Below are positions 1-8,715 of a stretch of DNA of 21,283 nucleotides, piece by piece. Positions within the stretch are counted from its first letter, which is position 1; each line of letters starts with the position of its first letter. This DNA is from Trichomonas tenax. Its lineage: Eukaryota > Parabasalia > Trichomonadida > Trichomonadidae. The notes under the pieces were generated by a model. That model saw nothing but the letters and a program-made list of their open reading frames with translations, did not search any database and was not told where the DNA came from. A program made the position numbers and the translations under genes. The stretch covers positions 1 through 21,283 of the forward strand of contig JALKBU010000899.1 of assembly GCA_023091735.1 (NCBI GenBank), in the 5' to 3' direction.

Positions 1-2251
1 AGTCCTTAGCAACGGCGTAGATGGAGCGGAGGATTGTCATGAAGACCTTTGGAGAAACACGTGCAAGTAACTTGCGCTCTTCGTTCTTCTCGTATGTGAT
101 GTATGATGTGTCGAACTCGAAGAGGAATGGTGTGTTTGTTGCTGACTTTCCGAAGGCCTTGAAGATGAAGTTGCGGAACTTCTTGGGGATGACAATGCTG
201 TGGATGGAGTTGACAACGCCCTTCGTGTTCTCTAAGTTGCATGGGAACTTCAAGTTGCCGAAAGACTCTGCTGAGAAAGTCTGCGAGACTTCGTAGAACT
301 TCTGGAGAACCAATGGGACCAACTTGATAGCAGCGTCTTCAGCCTCTGGGATCATATCATTCTGGGATAATAAGAGGGATCCTAAGATGATGCCGAAGAT
401 GTTGTCTGCGTTTGGTGCCATCTGGATGAGCTTCGGGATTGTGTCGCTTCCGGAGTTGCTCAATGCAGCCAAGGCGACTGGCGTTGCGAGATTCCTGGCG
501 ATGATCATGTGGTCATCTCTCATGCAGTACCTGATAAGCCTGAAGTGCATCTCGTTGGCTCTCGATGCCAAGTCGTGGTTCTTGACGGCCAAGTGGAGCA
601 TCTTGTTGACGAATGAGACGTAGCAAGAGCGAGCAGCAGAAGCAACCTGTGGGTTCTTGTTGGAGAGGAGTCTGCTCTGGATGATGGCGATTTCGAACGG
701 GTGGATTGTTGTGCACTCATAGTCCTCTGTCTTCTTTGTGACACTTGATGGGAGTGGCGGGAAGACGATCTTCCTGTTGGACAAGAAACCGAATTCATCT
801 GTGCTCTTCTGATTGAAGATGCTTGACAATGTCTTTGGATTCCTGATGGCCAAAGCTGTGTTAAGGCCGTGGATTGTCTGGTTCTCGAAGATGTAGTTAG
901 GCTTCTGTGTGTTGACTGGATGCTTGAAGACCTCGAGCAAGAAGTTGTCGTGGAACTCATCATCGAAGTACTCGATAACTGTGCTGATACTGTTCATCAA
1001 TGCGATCATCCTGTCTGTGTATGACTGATGAGAAGCTGCGACGATCTGGTTCTTGGCGGCGATCGTCTTTGTGATGACGGACTTGATGATCTGGAGTGAC
1101 TTGTCAGCATCGAAGATGACTGGGGCGTTGTTGTTCGAGTACAACTGGTCGTATCTCAATGGCTGAGCGATGAACTGAACAAGTGATGTGTTGCCGCGCT
1201 TGATGACTAAGCTAGCAGCGATCTCTTCGTATTCTTTCTCGATTCTCGCCCAGATCTTTGCGTATGGAGAATCCTTGTTCTCGACGGCCTCTGAGCGGAA
1301 GCACTGAAGCATGTTCTTCAATGCGCCTGAGAAAATGTTGGGGATGTTCTTGATGTATCTGCGGAGGTTCGTCTTCTTGAGGCTCTTCTGCTCAGCTTCG
1401 TATGCTAATACTGTGATTGCGGCCTTGAAGAGTTGATCTTTCTTAATCATCTTGTGCTTGAGGAAGAAATCGAAGTCGAAGTTGGATGTCGATGGAATGT
1501 TGCCTGTAACAAGAAGGCGATATGTCTCGTGGCAAGAAATCTTGCTGAAATCGGCTTCCTTGACAATGCTGTTGAGCCTTGTCTTCAATTCTGAGACCTT
1601 TGCAATAACTTCGTAGTAGAACTTGATGTAATTCAAGATATTGTGAGAATATAAAACATTATCATTCTTACGAATTCTTTCTTCAAACAAATCAAAAATA
1701 ACGTTCATAATGTATGGACGCTTTGAAAGATTTCTCAATGAAACGAAATTCTCTGGTTTGATATAATCTCCTGTATTATCGGACTTTCCATCGATGGCAT
1801 CCTTAAGGTGCTCAAATTTGATGGTATTGTCCTTCTGTGGTACCTTGGTAATGAAGAAATTCTTGAACTTCTCGATTGGAAGCAATAAAATAATTTCCAT
1901 TGCATGCTGATTGACAAATTGGTATTTTGCAGGGTTATTGAAAAGTGTTAATGCAACATTTTGGATAAGAGGCATTGAATCACATTTCTCTGCCATTATT
2001 TGAAGAATTTGAGTGCGAATTGGTGTGATCGCATGCTCGAGGATGTTCAAAAACTTGTTTTCCGTGAAGTTGTCGAACGCGTATTTGCGGACAGCCGGAA
2101 TATGCAGGAATTTAAGGAAGAGTTTAGAATTAGTCTCAGCGAACGAGATAATCGTATCCCATTGCTTCTTGAGTACTAATGCGCGAACGTAGTCGTTCTC
2201 AGGGAGAGCGGTCTGGTTCAATTCGACGCTTTCGAGCTCTTTCCAGTTCAT
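1..2251 (-). CDS. Large unrecognised protein, 5' 750 codons (3' end beyond window)
   Basis: The minus strand is open from the ATG at 2251-2249 (MNWKELESVELNQ...) to the left edge without a stop, giving 750 codons; the C-terminus lies outside. I do not recognise the family. The sequence is rich in Leu, Ile, Lys, Asn and Phe, with no transmembrane segment or signal peptide, and reads like a long all-helical scaffold of HEAT/ARM type; that is inference. No catalytic motif is visible in this part, so a C-terminal enzymatic domain could lie beyond the window. Start choice: this is the first ATG after the AT-rich upstream DNA, with two TCATT-type initiator motifs 6 and 15 nt upstream (A+1 near 2257 and 2266). 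Codon usage changes inside the gene: roughly 1600-2000 prefers A/T-ending codons, while 1-1580 is strongly ATC/AAC/AAG/TTC, as in highly expressed trichomonad genes. Confidence 0.85.
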   Translation of the reverse strand, partial: MNWKELESVELNQTALPENDYVRALVLKKQWDTIISFAETNSKLFLKFLHIPAVRKYAFDNFTENKFLNILEHAITPIRTQILQIMAEKCDSMPLIQNVALTLFNNPAKYQFVNQHAMEIILLLPIEKFKNFFITKVPQKDNTIKFEHLKDAIDGKSDNTGDYIKPENFVSLRNLSKRPYIMNVIFDLFEERIRKNDNVLYSHNILNYIKFYYEVIAKVSELKTRLNSIVKEADFSKISCHETYRLLVTGNIPSTSNFDFDFFLKHKMIKKDQLFKAAITVLAYEAEQKSLKKTNLRRYIKNIPNIFSGALKNMLQCFRSEAVENKDSPYAKIWARIEKEYEEIAASLVIKRGNTSLVQFIAQPLRYDQLYSNNNAPVIFDADKSLQIIKSVITKTIAAKNQIVAASHQSYTDRMIALMNSISTVIEYFDDEFHDNFLLEVFKHPVNTQKPNYIFENQTIHGLNTALAIRNPKTLSSIFNQKSTDEFGFLSNRKIVFPPLPSSVTKKTEDYECTTIHPFEIAIIQSRLLSNKNPQVASAARSCYVSFVNKMLHLAVKNHDLASRANEMHFRLIRYCMRDDHMIIARNLATPVALAALSNSGSDTIPKLIQMAPNADNIFGIILGSLLLSQNDMIPEAEDAAIKLVPLVLQKFYEVSQTFSAESFGNLKFPCNLENTKGVVNSIHSIVIPKKFRNFIFKAFGKSATNTPFLFEFDTSYITYEKNEERKLLARVSPKVFMTILRSIYAVAKD

Positions 2252-2270
2252 TTCAATGAAAAAAATGAAC
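2252..2270 (-). promoter_or_regulatory. Putative initiator (Inr) motifs of the 1-2251 gene
   Basis: Reading the minus strand into the ATG at 2251 there are two TCATT motifs, with the A at about 2266 and 2257. The trichomonad core promoter element is a TCA+1-type Inr usually within about 20 nt of the start codon, so either could be the transcription start. Motif match only. Confidence 0.4.
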
Positions 2271-2448
2271 TGAACAAAGAAGAAAAAATTTTTTTTTATT
2301 TATTTGGACATTGTCATGATTAAAATTTTGATGAAAATGCTGATGAAACTTTATTCCTTATCTGCTGCTTCAATAATGAGCCTGAAATTTTCGAACCTCC
2401 AAGATATTAAAACCCAATGATACTTTTGCCATCAAATATGGCGAAATT

Positions 2449-2688
2449 TTACCATTGAATCTGAACTTTGACTACTGGGGATTTCCTTGCTTTTTGATAA
2501 AATTCATCGCAAATTTTGATCAAAGTTGGACTGCGTCGACCATGGTACAGGAAACACTATATATGAGGTATGGTTTTGTTGAAACGCAAAGTTATCATAC
2601 AACATTTCGAAGATCGGAAAACTATGGGCAATAAGACCCTGCGAAACTCTGACAATGGAGTTCCATAATCCAATGTAATGATATACAT
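2449..2688 (-). pseudogene. Possible gene remnant with one in-frame stop
   Basis: From an ATG at 2688-2686 the frame is open for 44 codons, hits one TAG, then stays open for another 34 codons to a TAA at 2449-2451. The second half reads CFLYHGRRSPTLIKICDEF, with a balanced amino-acid mix and higher GC than the surrounding DNA, unlike the Ile/Asn/Lys-rich noise elsewhere. No family recognised and no initiator motif seen. It could equally be chance in a locally GC-richer patch. Confidence 0.25.
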
Positions 2689-3432
2689 ATGTTATGAAAG
2701 TGTTCTGAGACTAATCGAAATTATGAAATCGATAATAATGAAATTATCTATTAAAAATATGATAAATAAATTAAATACCATAATGCATAGAATTTTGCAA
2801 TGATTAGAATGCTTAAATACCAATATATTTGGATTTTATATAATATGTATTATCATGTGTGTTTATTATTACCAAATTATTTACAATAAGAATGAAAATT
2901 AATTCTGAAGAGTTAAACTATCAAAAATCAATCTAATAATTAAAATTGCAATATTCTTAGTTCAATTTCATCCAAGAGAAACTAAAGAGTATGAATTTCT
3001 ATGAAATCACATAGCAAAATCGTTTGGCAAGTTATGGAGTATAGATTGGAAATTCATCCATAAGCTTCGACAAAAAATATCTTGGAATGCCAAAATATAT
3101 ATAGAAGATCAAAAAAGCATCTAACTCATATAGTTGTAACATTTCGTATCAATAAATAGGTAATATCACATAGATATAGATTGATCTATTGTGATTCATA
3201 TATAAAATCAATCAAAAACCATAAGCAGTAATCGTTGTAGTATAAATACCTATTGTAATCCAAATGGTAAACTTCCGCACATTATTTCGCACAAGATTTC
3301 TGATAAATGAAATTTTCAAGAGCCATATAATGTGCGAATATCAAAATTGTCCTATCACGAAAAAGAGGAAGTGAGGTGAAGTGATGCGGTTCTGACATGT
3401 AAATTGGAGACTTGAAAATAGAAGCAAGAAGT

Positions 3433-3501
3433 TTCGAGAGGCTGATAATATGTGCTTCAGGGCCCCTTCAGCCTTGAAGCACATATTATCAGCCTCTCGA
3501 A
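3433..3501. repeat. Perfect inverted repeat, 27-bp arms, 15-nt loop
   Basis: The arms 3433-3459 and 3475-3501 are exact reverse complements (core CTGATAATATGTGCTTCA). The 15-nt loop contains GGGCCC. It is not near a stop codon, so it is not obviously a 3' processing signal. It lies 37 nt from a second, longer palindrome. Confidence 0.9.
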
Positions 3502-3537
3502 CAACTTGGAACGATATTTAGAAATTATTGAATATTT

Positions 3538-3614
3538 TTTTTTGCTCAGTATCTTTCACACACACAGTGTTGTGACTCACAACACTGTGTGTGTGAAAGA
3601 TACTGAGCAAAAAA
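3538..3614. repeat. 77-nt near-uninterrupted palindrome, 38-bp arms
   Basis: The arms 3538-3575 and 3577-3614 are perfect reverse complements around a single central C at 3576. They contain a CACACACA/TGTGTGTG run and the block GCTCAGTATCTTTC. There is effectively no loop, so it can form a cruciform in DNA or a long hairpin in RNA. No reading frame uses it. Confidence 0.92.
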
Positions 3615-3774
3615 CAATTTGAATAAATTCTATTTTTTCCTATAATTATCTATAACCAGATCTCATATTCCATATTTCTTTTGATGCCTACTATCAAATA
3701 ACACTATATCTATTTCCTTTGTGAAAAATTATATTTTGACACTTTACATGTCAAAGCATAGGAATCTAACATGT

Positions 3775-4685
3775 CAATTTGGTGACTATGATCGACTTAT
3801 AGAAGAGATTTAAATAAAATTGGTTCTACAGTTTGGGAGAAATAAAAATGAATATAATTTGATATTATAATTTTTAAATTTGAATTTTTTTCGAGACTTT
3901 TAGTTTTTAAAGACTTTGTAGATGAAACAGAAAGATTTAAAATAATAGGAGTGATTGTATAATATAAACAGTATTATAGAAACTTGAATGCAATCTATTA
4001 TATAGTCATAAAGCTGAAATCCCAATCATTGGGAAACAATCTTATATTTATGACGAATGAGAAGATATTACATTAATTTTAGTCATTTGCATGGAATTCA
4101 TTTAACAATAATCGAAAAAAAGGCATATTTTTACAAAATTTAATTTCATACGGTAAATAAAAACAATGATTTGCTTAAAATAGAAGCATCTGCTGCAGTA
4201 ACAAGTAGAAGGAACCACACTCTATATTCTTTTTAATGCGAAATTTTGTTTAAACGGAATTTTAGAATTGAGACATCAAAAATTGTAGACCAGATTTTCT
4301 CTGTATTATAAAAGTGTCATTACTGTATGTTGTCGTTCATACTGCTTTCAAGCCATGCTCTAGATATCAGTAACTTTGGTGTGCAAAAAAACAAATATCA
4401 TGACGTACTTCTGGAATGTTAATTACGATGGTAACATCGATGAGAACTTGACGCCAGTCTAAAACGAGGAAATTAAACGTGTATTTTATTTTCGAAGATA
4501 TCTTAGCAAAAAAGAAGCAAGCCAGAATAGCTAGAATACCCAATATTACACTACACACAGGGACTTATAGCGTCAGCCAAGGCTTGAGCAATGACAGTGC
4601 TATGATGCCTCGTTATGCTAAAGTCTTTAACGTCTAAACTTGAAAATATAATAAAGTTATTATTATTATTAATCACCATACCTTT
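3775..4685 (-). mobile_element. Truncated copy of a ~0.94 kb TIR element (left, inverted)
   Basis: This segment matches 6905-7786 in reverse complement, about 97% by eye, with the stretch around 4370-4680 essentially identical. Its right end keeps the terminal sequence TCACCATACCTTT (4673-4685). The other end stops at CAATTT (3775) and lacks about 54 bp including its terminal repeat, so this copy is truncated. Compared with the right copy it carries an extra 27 nt at about 4013-4039, which includes a small CCCAATCATTGGG hairpin. It contains a 63-codon frame (4367-4558, minus) identical in both copies. No transposase is recognisable, so it is presumably non-autonomous. Confidence 0.8.
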
Positions 4686-4889
4686 ATATTATTATATTAT
4701 CAATATACACTATCTTTCCTTATTGATGCCAATAACATAATATAATGGTCCTGTGTATGATAATAGCAAAGAGTTTTTGTTTAAAATAAGATATTTATTC
4801 AAAGATATAATATTGGTGCAGATAATGAAAATTACCCATTAAAACCAAGGGCCTAACGTCAGGTATACCATTCACTTAATCAGCAATGC
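4686..4889. other. AT-rich spacer
   Basis: Spacer between the inner end of the left element copy and the coding-like fragment downstream of the kinase. I see no gene or repeat beyond simple AT-rich sequence. Confidence 0.5.
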
Positions 4890-5093
4890 CTATATCACTA
4901 AATTAAATTGAATGAAAATGAAATATGGAATATATCTGAGTTTTCCGAGCCCAGAAAACACAGAAGGCCGAGAAATGAACAGTTCAACAGTTTCGGGACT
5001 TAAATACGCGTGATGAAGAAATTTGGTGGTTTGCTGCTTTTTCTTGTCAGCTGAAAACTCTTCGTTGCCTGAAATACGCTTGAGGACAGCTTT
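4890..5093 (-). pseudogene. Coding-like fragment downstream of, and in frame with, the kinase
   Basis: A 67-codon stop-free minus-strand stretch with no ATG of its own reads ...ISGNEEFSADKKKQQTTK... and then ...SPETVELFISRPSVF..., ending at TAG 4890-4892. Composition is protein-like (charged, Pro, Gly) and GC is raised relative to its flanks. It is in the same frame as the kinase, separated from the kinase stop (5169-5171) by about 75 nt holding two further in-frame stops (TAA, then TAG). It may be a detached C-terminal part of the kinase gene or the tail of another lost gene. Family not recognised. Confidence 0.35.
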
Positions 5094-5168
5094 CTAAATC
5101 CTGGTTGTTAGCTTCATAGATTGAAGTAAAAATAATTTGAATTAATAAAAGTTATACAAACAAGGATT

Positions 5169-6095
5169 TTAGACGAAATTAGATGTAGAACGCGTGTTGT
5201 TGTTGCGCAAGCGAAGACCAATTCGCGTGATCGATGAATTTACGAAAGCTGATCTGGATTTAGTTGATGGGATCCTCGGTCTGAAGATTAAGTTTGACTT
5301 CTTTAGAGAAGATGGTATCTGCTTGAAATAGGGCATGTCAAGCAATTCATCAACATTCGCGCGCTTAAGTGGGTTCTTTTCCAAGCACCGAGCAATGACA
5401 TCCTTTAACATAGTATTTCCTATCATTTCGTCATTGTATTTGCCTTTTTCTATGTTAAATTGAAGGAATTTTTCATCTTGTGCTTGGAAAGGATATGTCT
5501 GAGTAACCATGTAATAAATGGTGACACCTAACGCCCAGATGTCAGCCTGCAATGGATTGAACTGACGATGCTGAAAAATTTCAGGAGCCATGAAGTGCTT
5601 CGTTCCAGTAAAGCTGAAACTGGAGGGCAAATCCTGGTACATCTTAGAGAGTCCGAAGTCGCAAATCTTGATACGGCCGTAGTTGTCGAAAAGGAAGTTA
5701 GATGGCTTAATATCTGCATGAGCGATATTATGATCGTGACAAACCTTCAAACATGAGATTACGTCCTGGACATACTTTCTCATGATGTCATCGGGTAATT
5801 TTCCAACTTGCTTGAGCTTCTGTGCCAAATCTGTTTCGCAATATTCCATCAATAAGAAGTAATTATCCATGAATTTGAAGTACTGATAGAGATTGCAGAC
5901 CTTTGGGTCATCAATCTCGATGAGGCAATTGATTTCGGCGCAATTAAACATTTCCTTAGGGATTTTCTTGATTGCAAAATATTGGTTATAAGCGTGCGAG
6001 TAAACAAGGAAAACAACGCCGAAACCACCCCTGGCGATGGTCTTGATGAACTTGTAGCCCTGCTTCTCGAAATATTCCTGTTCAAGTCTATTCAT
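5169..6095 (-). CDS. Serine/threonine protein kinase, non-RD type
   Basis: A single-domain protein kinase of 308 residues from the ATG at 6095. Motifs in order: Gly-rich loop ARGGFGVV (21-28), AIKK with lysine 43, catalytic loop HADIKPSNF (126-134; Asp128, Lys130, Asn133), DFG (146-148), MAPE (169-172), DIWALG (185-190) and a subdomain XI Arg near 244. All catalytic residues are present, so it is probably active. The residue before the catalytic Asp is Ala rather than Arg (HAD for HRD), a non-RD kinase not needing the usual activation-loop phosphorylation. The tail after about 265 is short, basic and Ser/Arg-rich. Overall it is CAMK/NEK-like, but I cannot assign a family. An in-frame ATG at 6152 would add 19 hydrophobic residues (SFFIIIFVI); the 6095 start fits kinases better. 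The stop codon overlaps TAAAA. The gene sits between two inverted element copies. Confidence 0.9.
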   Translation of the reverse strand: MNRLEQEYFEKQGYKFIKTIARGGFGVVFLVYSHAYNQYFAIKKIPKEMFNCAEINCLIEIDDPKVCNLYQYFKFMDNYFLLMEYCETDLAQKLKQVGKLPDDIMRKYVQDVISCLKVCHDHNIAHADIKPSNFLFDNYGRIKICDFGLSKMYQDLPSSFSFTGTKHFMAPEIFQHRQFNPLQADIWALGVTIYYMVTQTYPFQAQDEKFLQFNIEKGKYNDEMIGNTMLKDVIARCLEKNPLKRANVDELLDMPYFKQIPSSLKKSNLIFRPRIPSTKSRSAFVNSSITRIGLRLRNNNTRSTSNFV

Positions 6096-6904
6096 TATAA
6101 CAAAAATAATAATAAAAAAACTTCGAGATTTTTCAATTTCAAAAGAATTCATTACAATAATTTATCATATAGACCCTATGCCCAAAGAAATTGAAAAAAA
6201 AATTCCTAATGGGTCTGTCATCAAAATTAAAGAGCTTATCAAAGTTGAATATGTTCAGTTAATTTTGAAATAAATGTTAGTGGAAACGATTTGTTATGGA
6301 CAAATCACGATAAAAAAGTCGATTTATGGTTAAATTGAATTATATCGCTGAAAAATTGAAAAGCAAGAAACATCATATTACCCTAACATGTCTACGTATG
6401 ATTTTATAAAATTTTGTTGTCTGACACAACTTGTATAATTACTCTATATATGCATATGAATAATATTTCTGTAATCATCCTTTGTGATTTGAAAAATTAA
6501 CCGAATAAAACATATCCAAATACACAATGAAAGGACCCATTTTAAGCTGAAACTTGATTTTGCATCTTCTCAAATTTTAAATTTGAGCAGTGAGTTTATT
6601 TCTGGGCAAATTGTTTCTCTTTCGGTATAAATAAGACAAAAATTATAAAAGTAGCAAATTTGTTTTGAGATAAATTTTTGAATGATCATTTAACTAAATT
6701 GAATGATATCATAAAACATCATTATCCTGTACATGCTATGTGCCCGTTGTTGAAAAAAATTGTTTCCTGAAACCAATCAAAAAGGTTGTGTAATGCATAA
6801 TGGTTATAATAAGGAGTATCATATTATTAATTGGCTCAGTACCTACACAAAAATCAAGTTTGGGTCAAATTTGCCGATAATTTTATATTGTTCGAATATA
6901 ATAT
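6096..6904. other. AT-rich upstream region of the kinase
   Basis: It holds the kinase promoter region and no gene I can support. On the minus strand a TCAATTT motif preceded by a T-run lies near 6187-6200 and could be an initiator. An odd palindrome of CTCAAATTT/AAATTTGAG (9-bp arms) lies near 6569-6587. A motif shared with 15.4 and 21.1 kb lies near 6595-6615. Confidence 0.45.
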
Positions 6905-7840
6905 AAAGGTATGGTGATTAATAATAATAACTTTATTATATTTTCAAGTTTAGACGTTAAAGACTTTAGCATAACGAGGCATCATAGCACTGTCATTGCT
7001 CAAGCCTTGGCTGACGCTATAAGTCCCTGTGTGTAGTGTAATATTGGGTATTCTAGCTATTCTGGCTTGCTTCTTTTTTGCTAAGATATCTTCGAAAATA
7101 AAATACACGTTTAATTTCCTCGTTTTAGACTGGCGTCAAGTTCTCATCGATGTTACCATCGTAATTAACATTCCAGAAGTACGTCATGATATTTGTTTTT
7201 TTGCACACCAAAGTTACTGATATCTAGAGCATGGCTTGAAAGCATTATGAACGACAACATACAGTAATGACACTTTTATAGTACAGAGAAAATCTGGTTT
7301 TACAATTTTTGATGTCTCAATTCTAATATTCCGTTTAAACAAAATTTCACATTAAAAAAGAATATAGAGTGTGTTTCCTTCTACTTGTTACTGCAGCAGA
7401 TGCTTCTATTTTAAGCAAATCATTGTTTTTATTTACCGTATGAAATTAAAATTTGTAAAAATATGCCTTTTTTTCGATTATTGTTAAATGAATTACATAC
7501 AAATGACGAAAATTAATGTAATATCTTCTCATTCGTCATAAATATAAGATTTATGACTATATAATAGATTGCATTCAAGTTTCTATAATCTGTTTATATT
7601 ATACAATCACTCCTATTATTTTAAATCTTTCTGTTTCATCTACAAAGTCTTTAAAAACTAAAAGTCTCGAAAAAAATTCAAATTTAAAAATTTTAATATC
7701 AAATTATATTCATTTTTATATCTCCCAAACTGTAGAACCAATTTTATTTAAATCTCTTCTATAAGTCGATCATAGTCACCAAATTGCATAGCTGCAAGTA
7801 TAGCCTCTAAATATCAATAATTTTTATTCACCATACCTTT
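6905..7840 (+). mobile_element. Complete ~936-bp non-autonomous TIR element (right copy)
   Basis: The ends are AAAGGTATGGTGA (6905-6917) and its exact reverse complement TCACCATACCTTT (7828-7840). Both sides are flanked by AATAT (6900-6904 and 7841-7845), a 5-bp target duplication; a TA duplication of Tc1/mariner type with slightly shorter ends cannot be excluded. Inside there is only a 63-codon frame (7029-7220) with a hydrophobic N-terminus, and no DDE/DDD transposase is visible. A second copy lies inverted at 3775-4685 and is truncated. The family is not one I can name. High identity between the copies suggests recent movement or duplication. Confidence 0.8.
7029..7220 (+). CDS. 63-codon frame inside the TIR element (doubtful gene)
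   Basis: The frame starts with a hydrophobic stretch resembling a signal peptide or membrane segment (MCSVILGILAILACFFFA) followed by a polar tail (ending HDICFFAHQSY). The identical frame occurs at 4367-4558 on the minus strand in the other copy. Conservation may only reflect the high identity of the two element copies. It could also be a leftover of a longer transposon protein. No known domain is recognised. Confidence 0.25.
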   Translation: MCSVILGILAILACFFFAKISSKIKYTFNFLVLDWRQVLIDVTIVINIPEVRHDICFFAHQSY

Positions 7841-7905
7841 AATATAATTTAAGCACTTTATTTTTGCACACATGTCCACTCTCACGTGTATATTATATTA
7901 TTCCT

Positions 7906-8181
7906 TTAATGACTCACTAATTCCCGATTATTGGGATCTTTTGTTCGCGGGATGAATTTTATAGTAGGTCCCTGACTAAATTGGTATGAACCGTTAACAT
8001 ATGGGAATATAGTACTTCTCTGATATAAAAGCTTGATATATATTTGCGTAGAAGCAATCTGTATTTGATTTAATTTTATAATCAATATTCGATATTTGTG
8101 CTCTCTTATGTATAAAGTATCATAATAAAGAGAAATATTCATTAAATCATATTCCTTGTTAATTGAGCAATTAATAAACAA
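7906..8181 (-). CDS. Hypothetical 91-residue protein (doubtful)
   Basis: The frame begins MFINCSINKEYDLMNISLYY and ends in a more protein-like PRTKDPNNRELVSH. It is rich in Ile, Tyr and Asn as expected from AT-rich noise, has no recognisable domain, and lies just outside the right end of the TIR element. The C-terminal third has more varied composition, so it may be a remnant of an older gene. No initiator motif was picked out upstream. Confidence 0.2.
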   Translation of the reverse strand: MFINCSINKEYDLMNISLYYDTLYIREHKYRILIIKLNQIQIASTQIYIKLLYQRSTIFPYVNGSYQFSQGPTIKFIPRTKDPNNRELVSH

Positions 8182-8568
8182 AAAATCACAATTTTTTCTC
8201 TAAAATACATTTGCATTGGTTAATATTTAACGAAATGCGATTTTAATACATACAATAGTAATATAAATGATACAAGATTATATTTATATATTCAAAAACA
8301 ATTTTTTTGCCGTTATTAATTGCTCAATTTAATATCGGTTTTTTACGCTTATGCAGTTTAGCCATAGAATGGACAAAGGGAGGATAACATGTTAACCCAA
8401 CAACCGGCCCAAGATGCTTATTTAGACAAATCTAAAAACTAAATAAACAAAAATATTGAAACTACATTTTATCAGGTTAATGAATTTCAACTCAAAAACG
8501 AAAAATAGCCAAAGTTAAAATAACCGTTTCTATCGTTCATAATGACGAGATACAAAGAGTGCTTTTAG

Positions 8569-8715
8569 TTGGCTATTCTTTTTACACACGCCAGACAAAT
8601 AATCGAAGATTGTCGTTCGTGGCGGACTCTTCCATCACGTCGTTACAATATTCATGAAGTGGCCGACTCCTTTGTACAAAAATGTTTTTCTGAACTGACC
8701 AACAAACTGTCATGA
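8569..8715 (+). pseudogene. Possible coding remnant, 48 codons
   Basis: A stop-free stretch without a starting ATG, in a patch with higher GC than its surroundings, reads ...ARQIIEDCRSWRTLPSRRY... and ends ...CFSELTNKLS before TGA at 8713-8715. Another frame just upstream is also locally open, as in a frameshifted relic. No family recognised; chance remains possible. Confidence 0.22.

Larger units (their letters stand above)
2252..3432. other. AT-rich intergenic region
   Basis: Upstream flank of the minus-strand gene. A T-run lies near 2288-2297. Apart from a weak coding-like remnant at 2449-2688, I see no gene, RNA or clear repeat here. Confidence 0.5.

Noticed and set aside
6..963. Several 67-147 codon frames on both strands
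   Set aside because: They overlap the continuous 750-codon minus-strand frame and are shadows of its C-rich codons.
4367..4558. 63-codon frame as a separate gene
   Set aside because: It is the same frame as 7029-7220 carried by the second element copy. Conservation is explained by copy identity, and no gene function is visible.
6096..6152. 19-residue N-terminal extension of the kinase from the upstream ATG
   Set aside because: The residues are an AT-rich hydrophobic run unlike kinase N-termini, and the natural domain begins right after M20.
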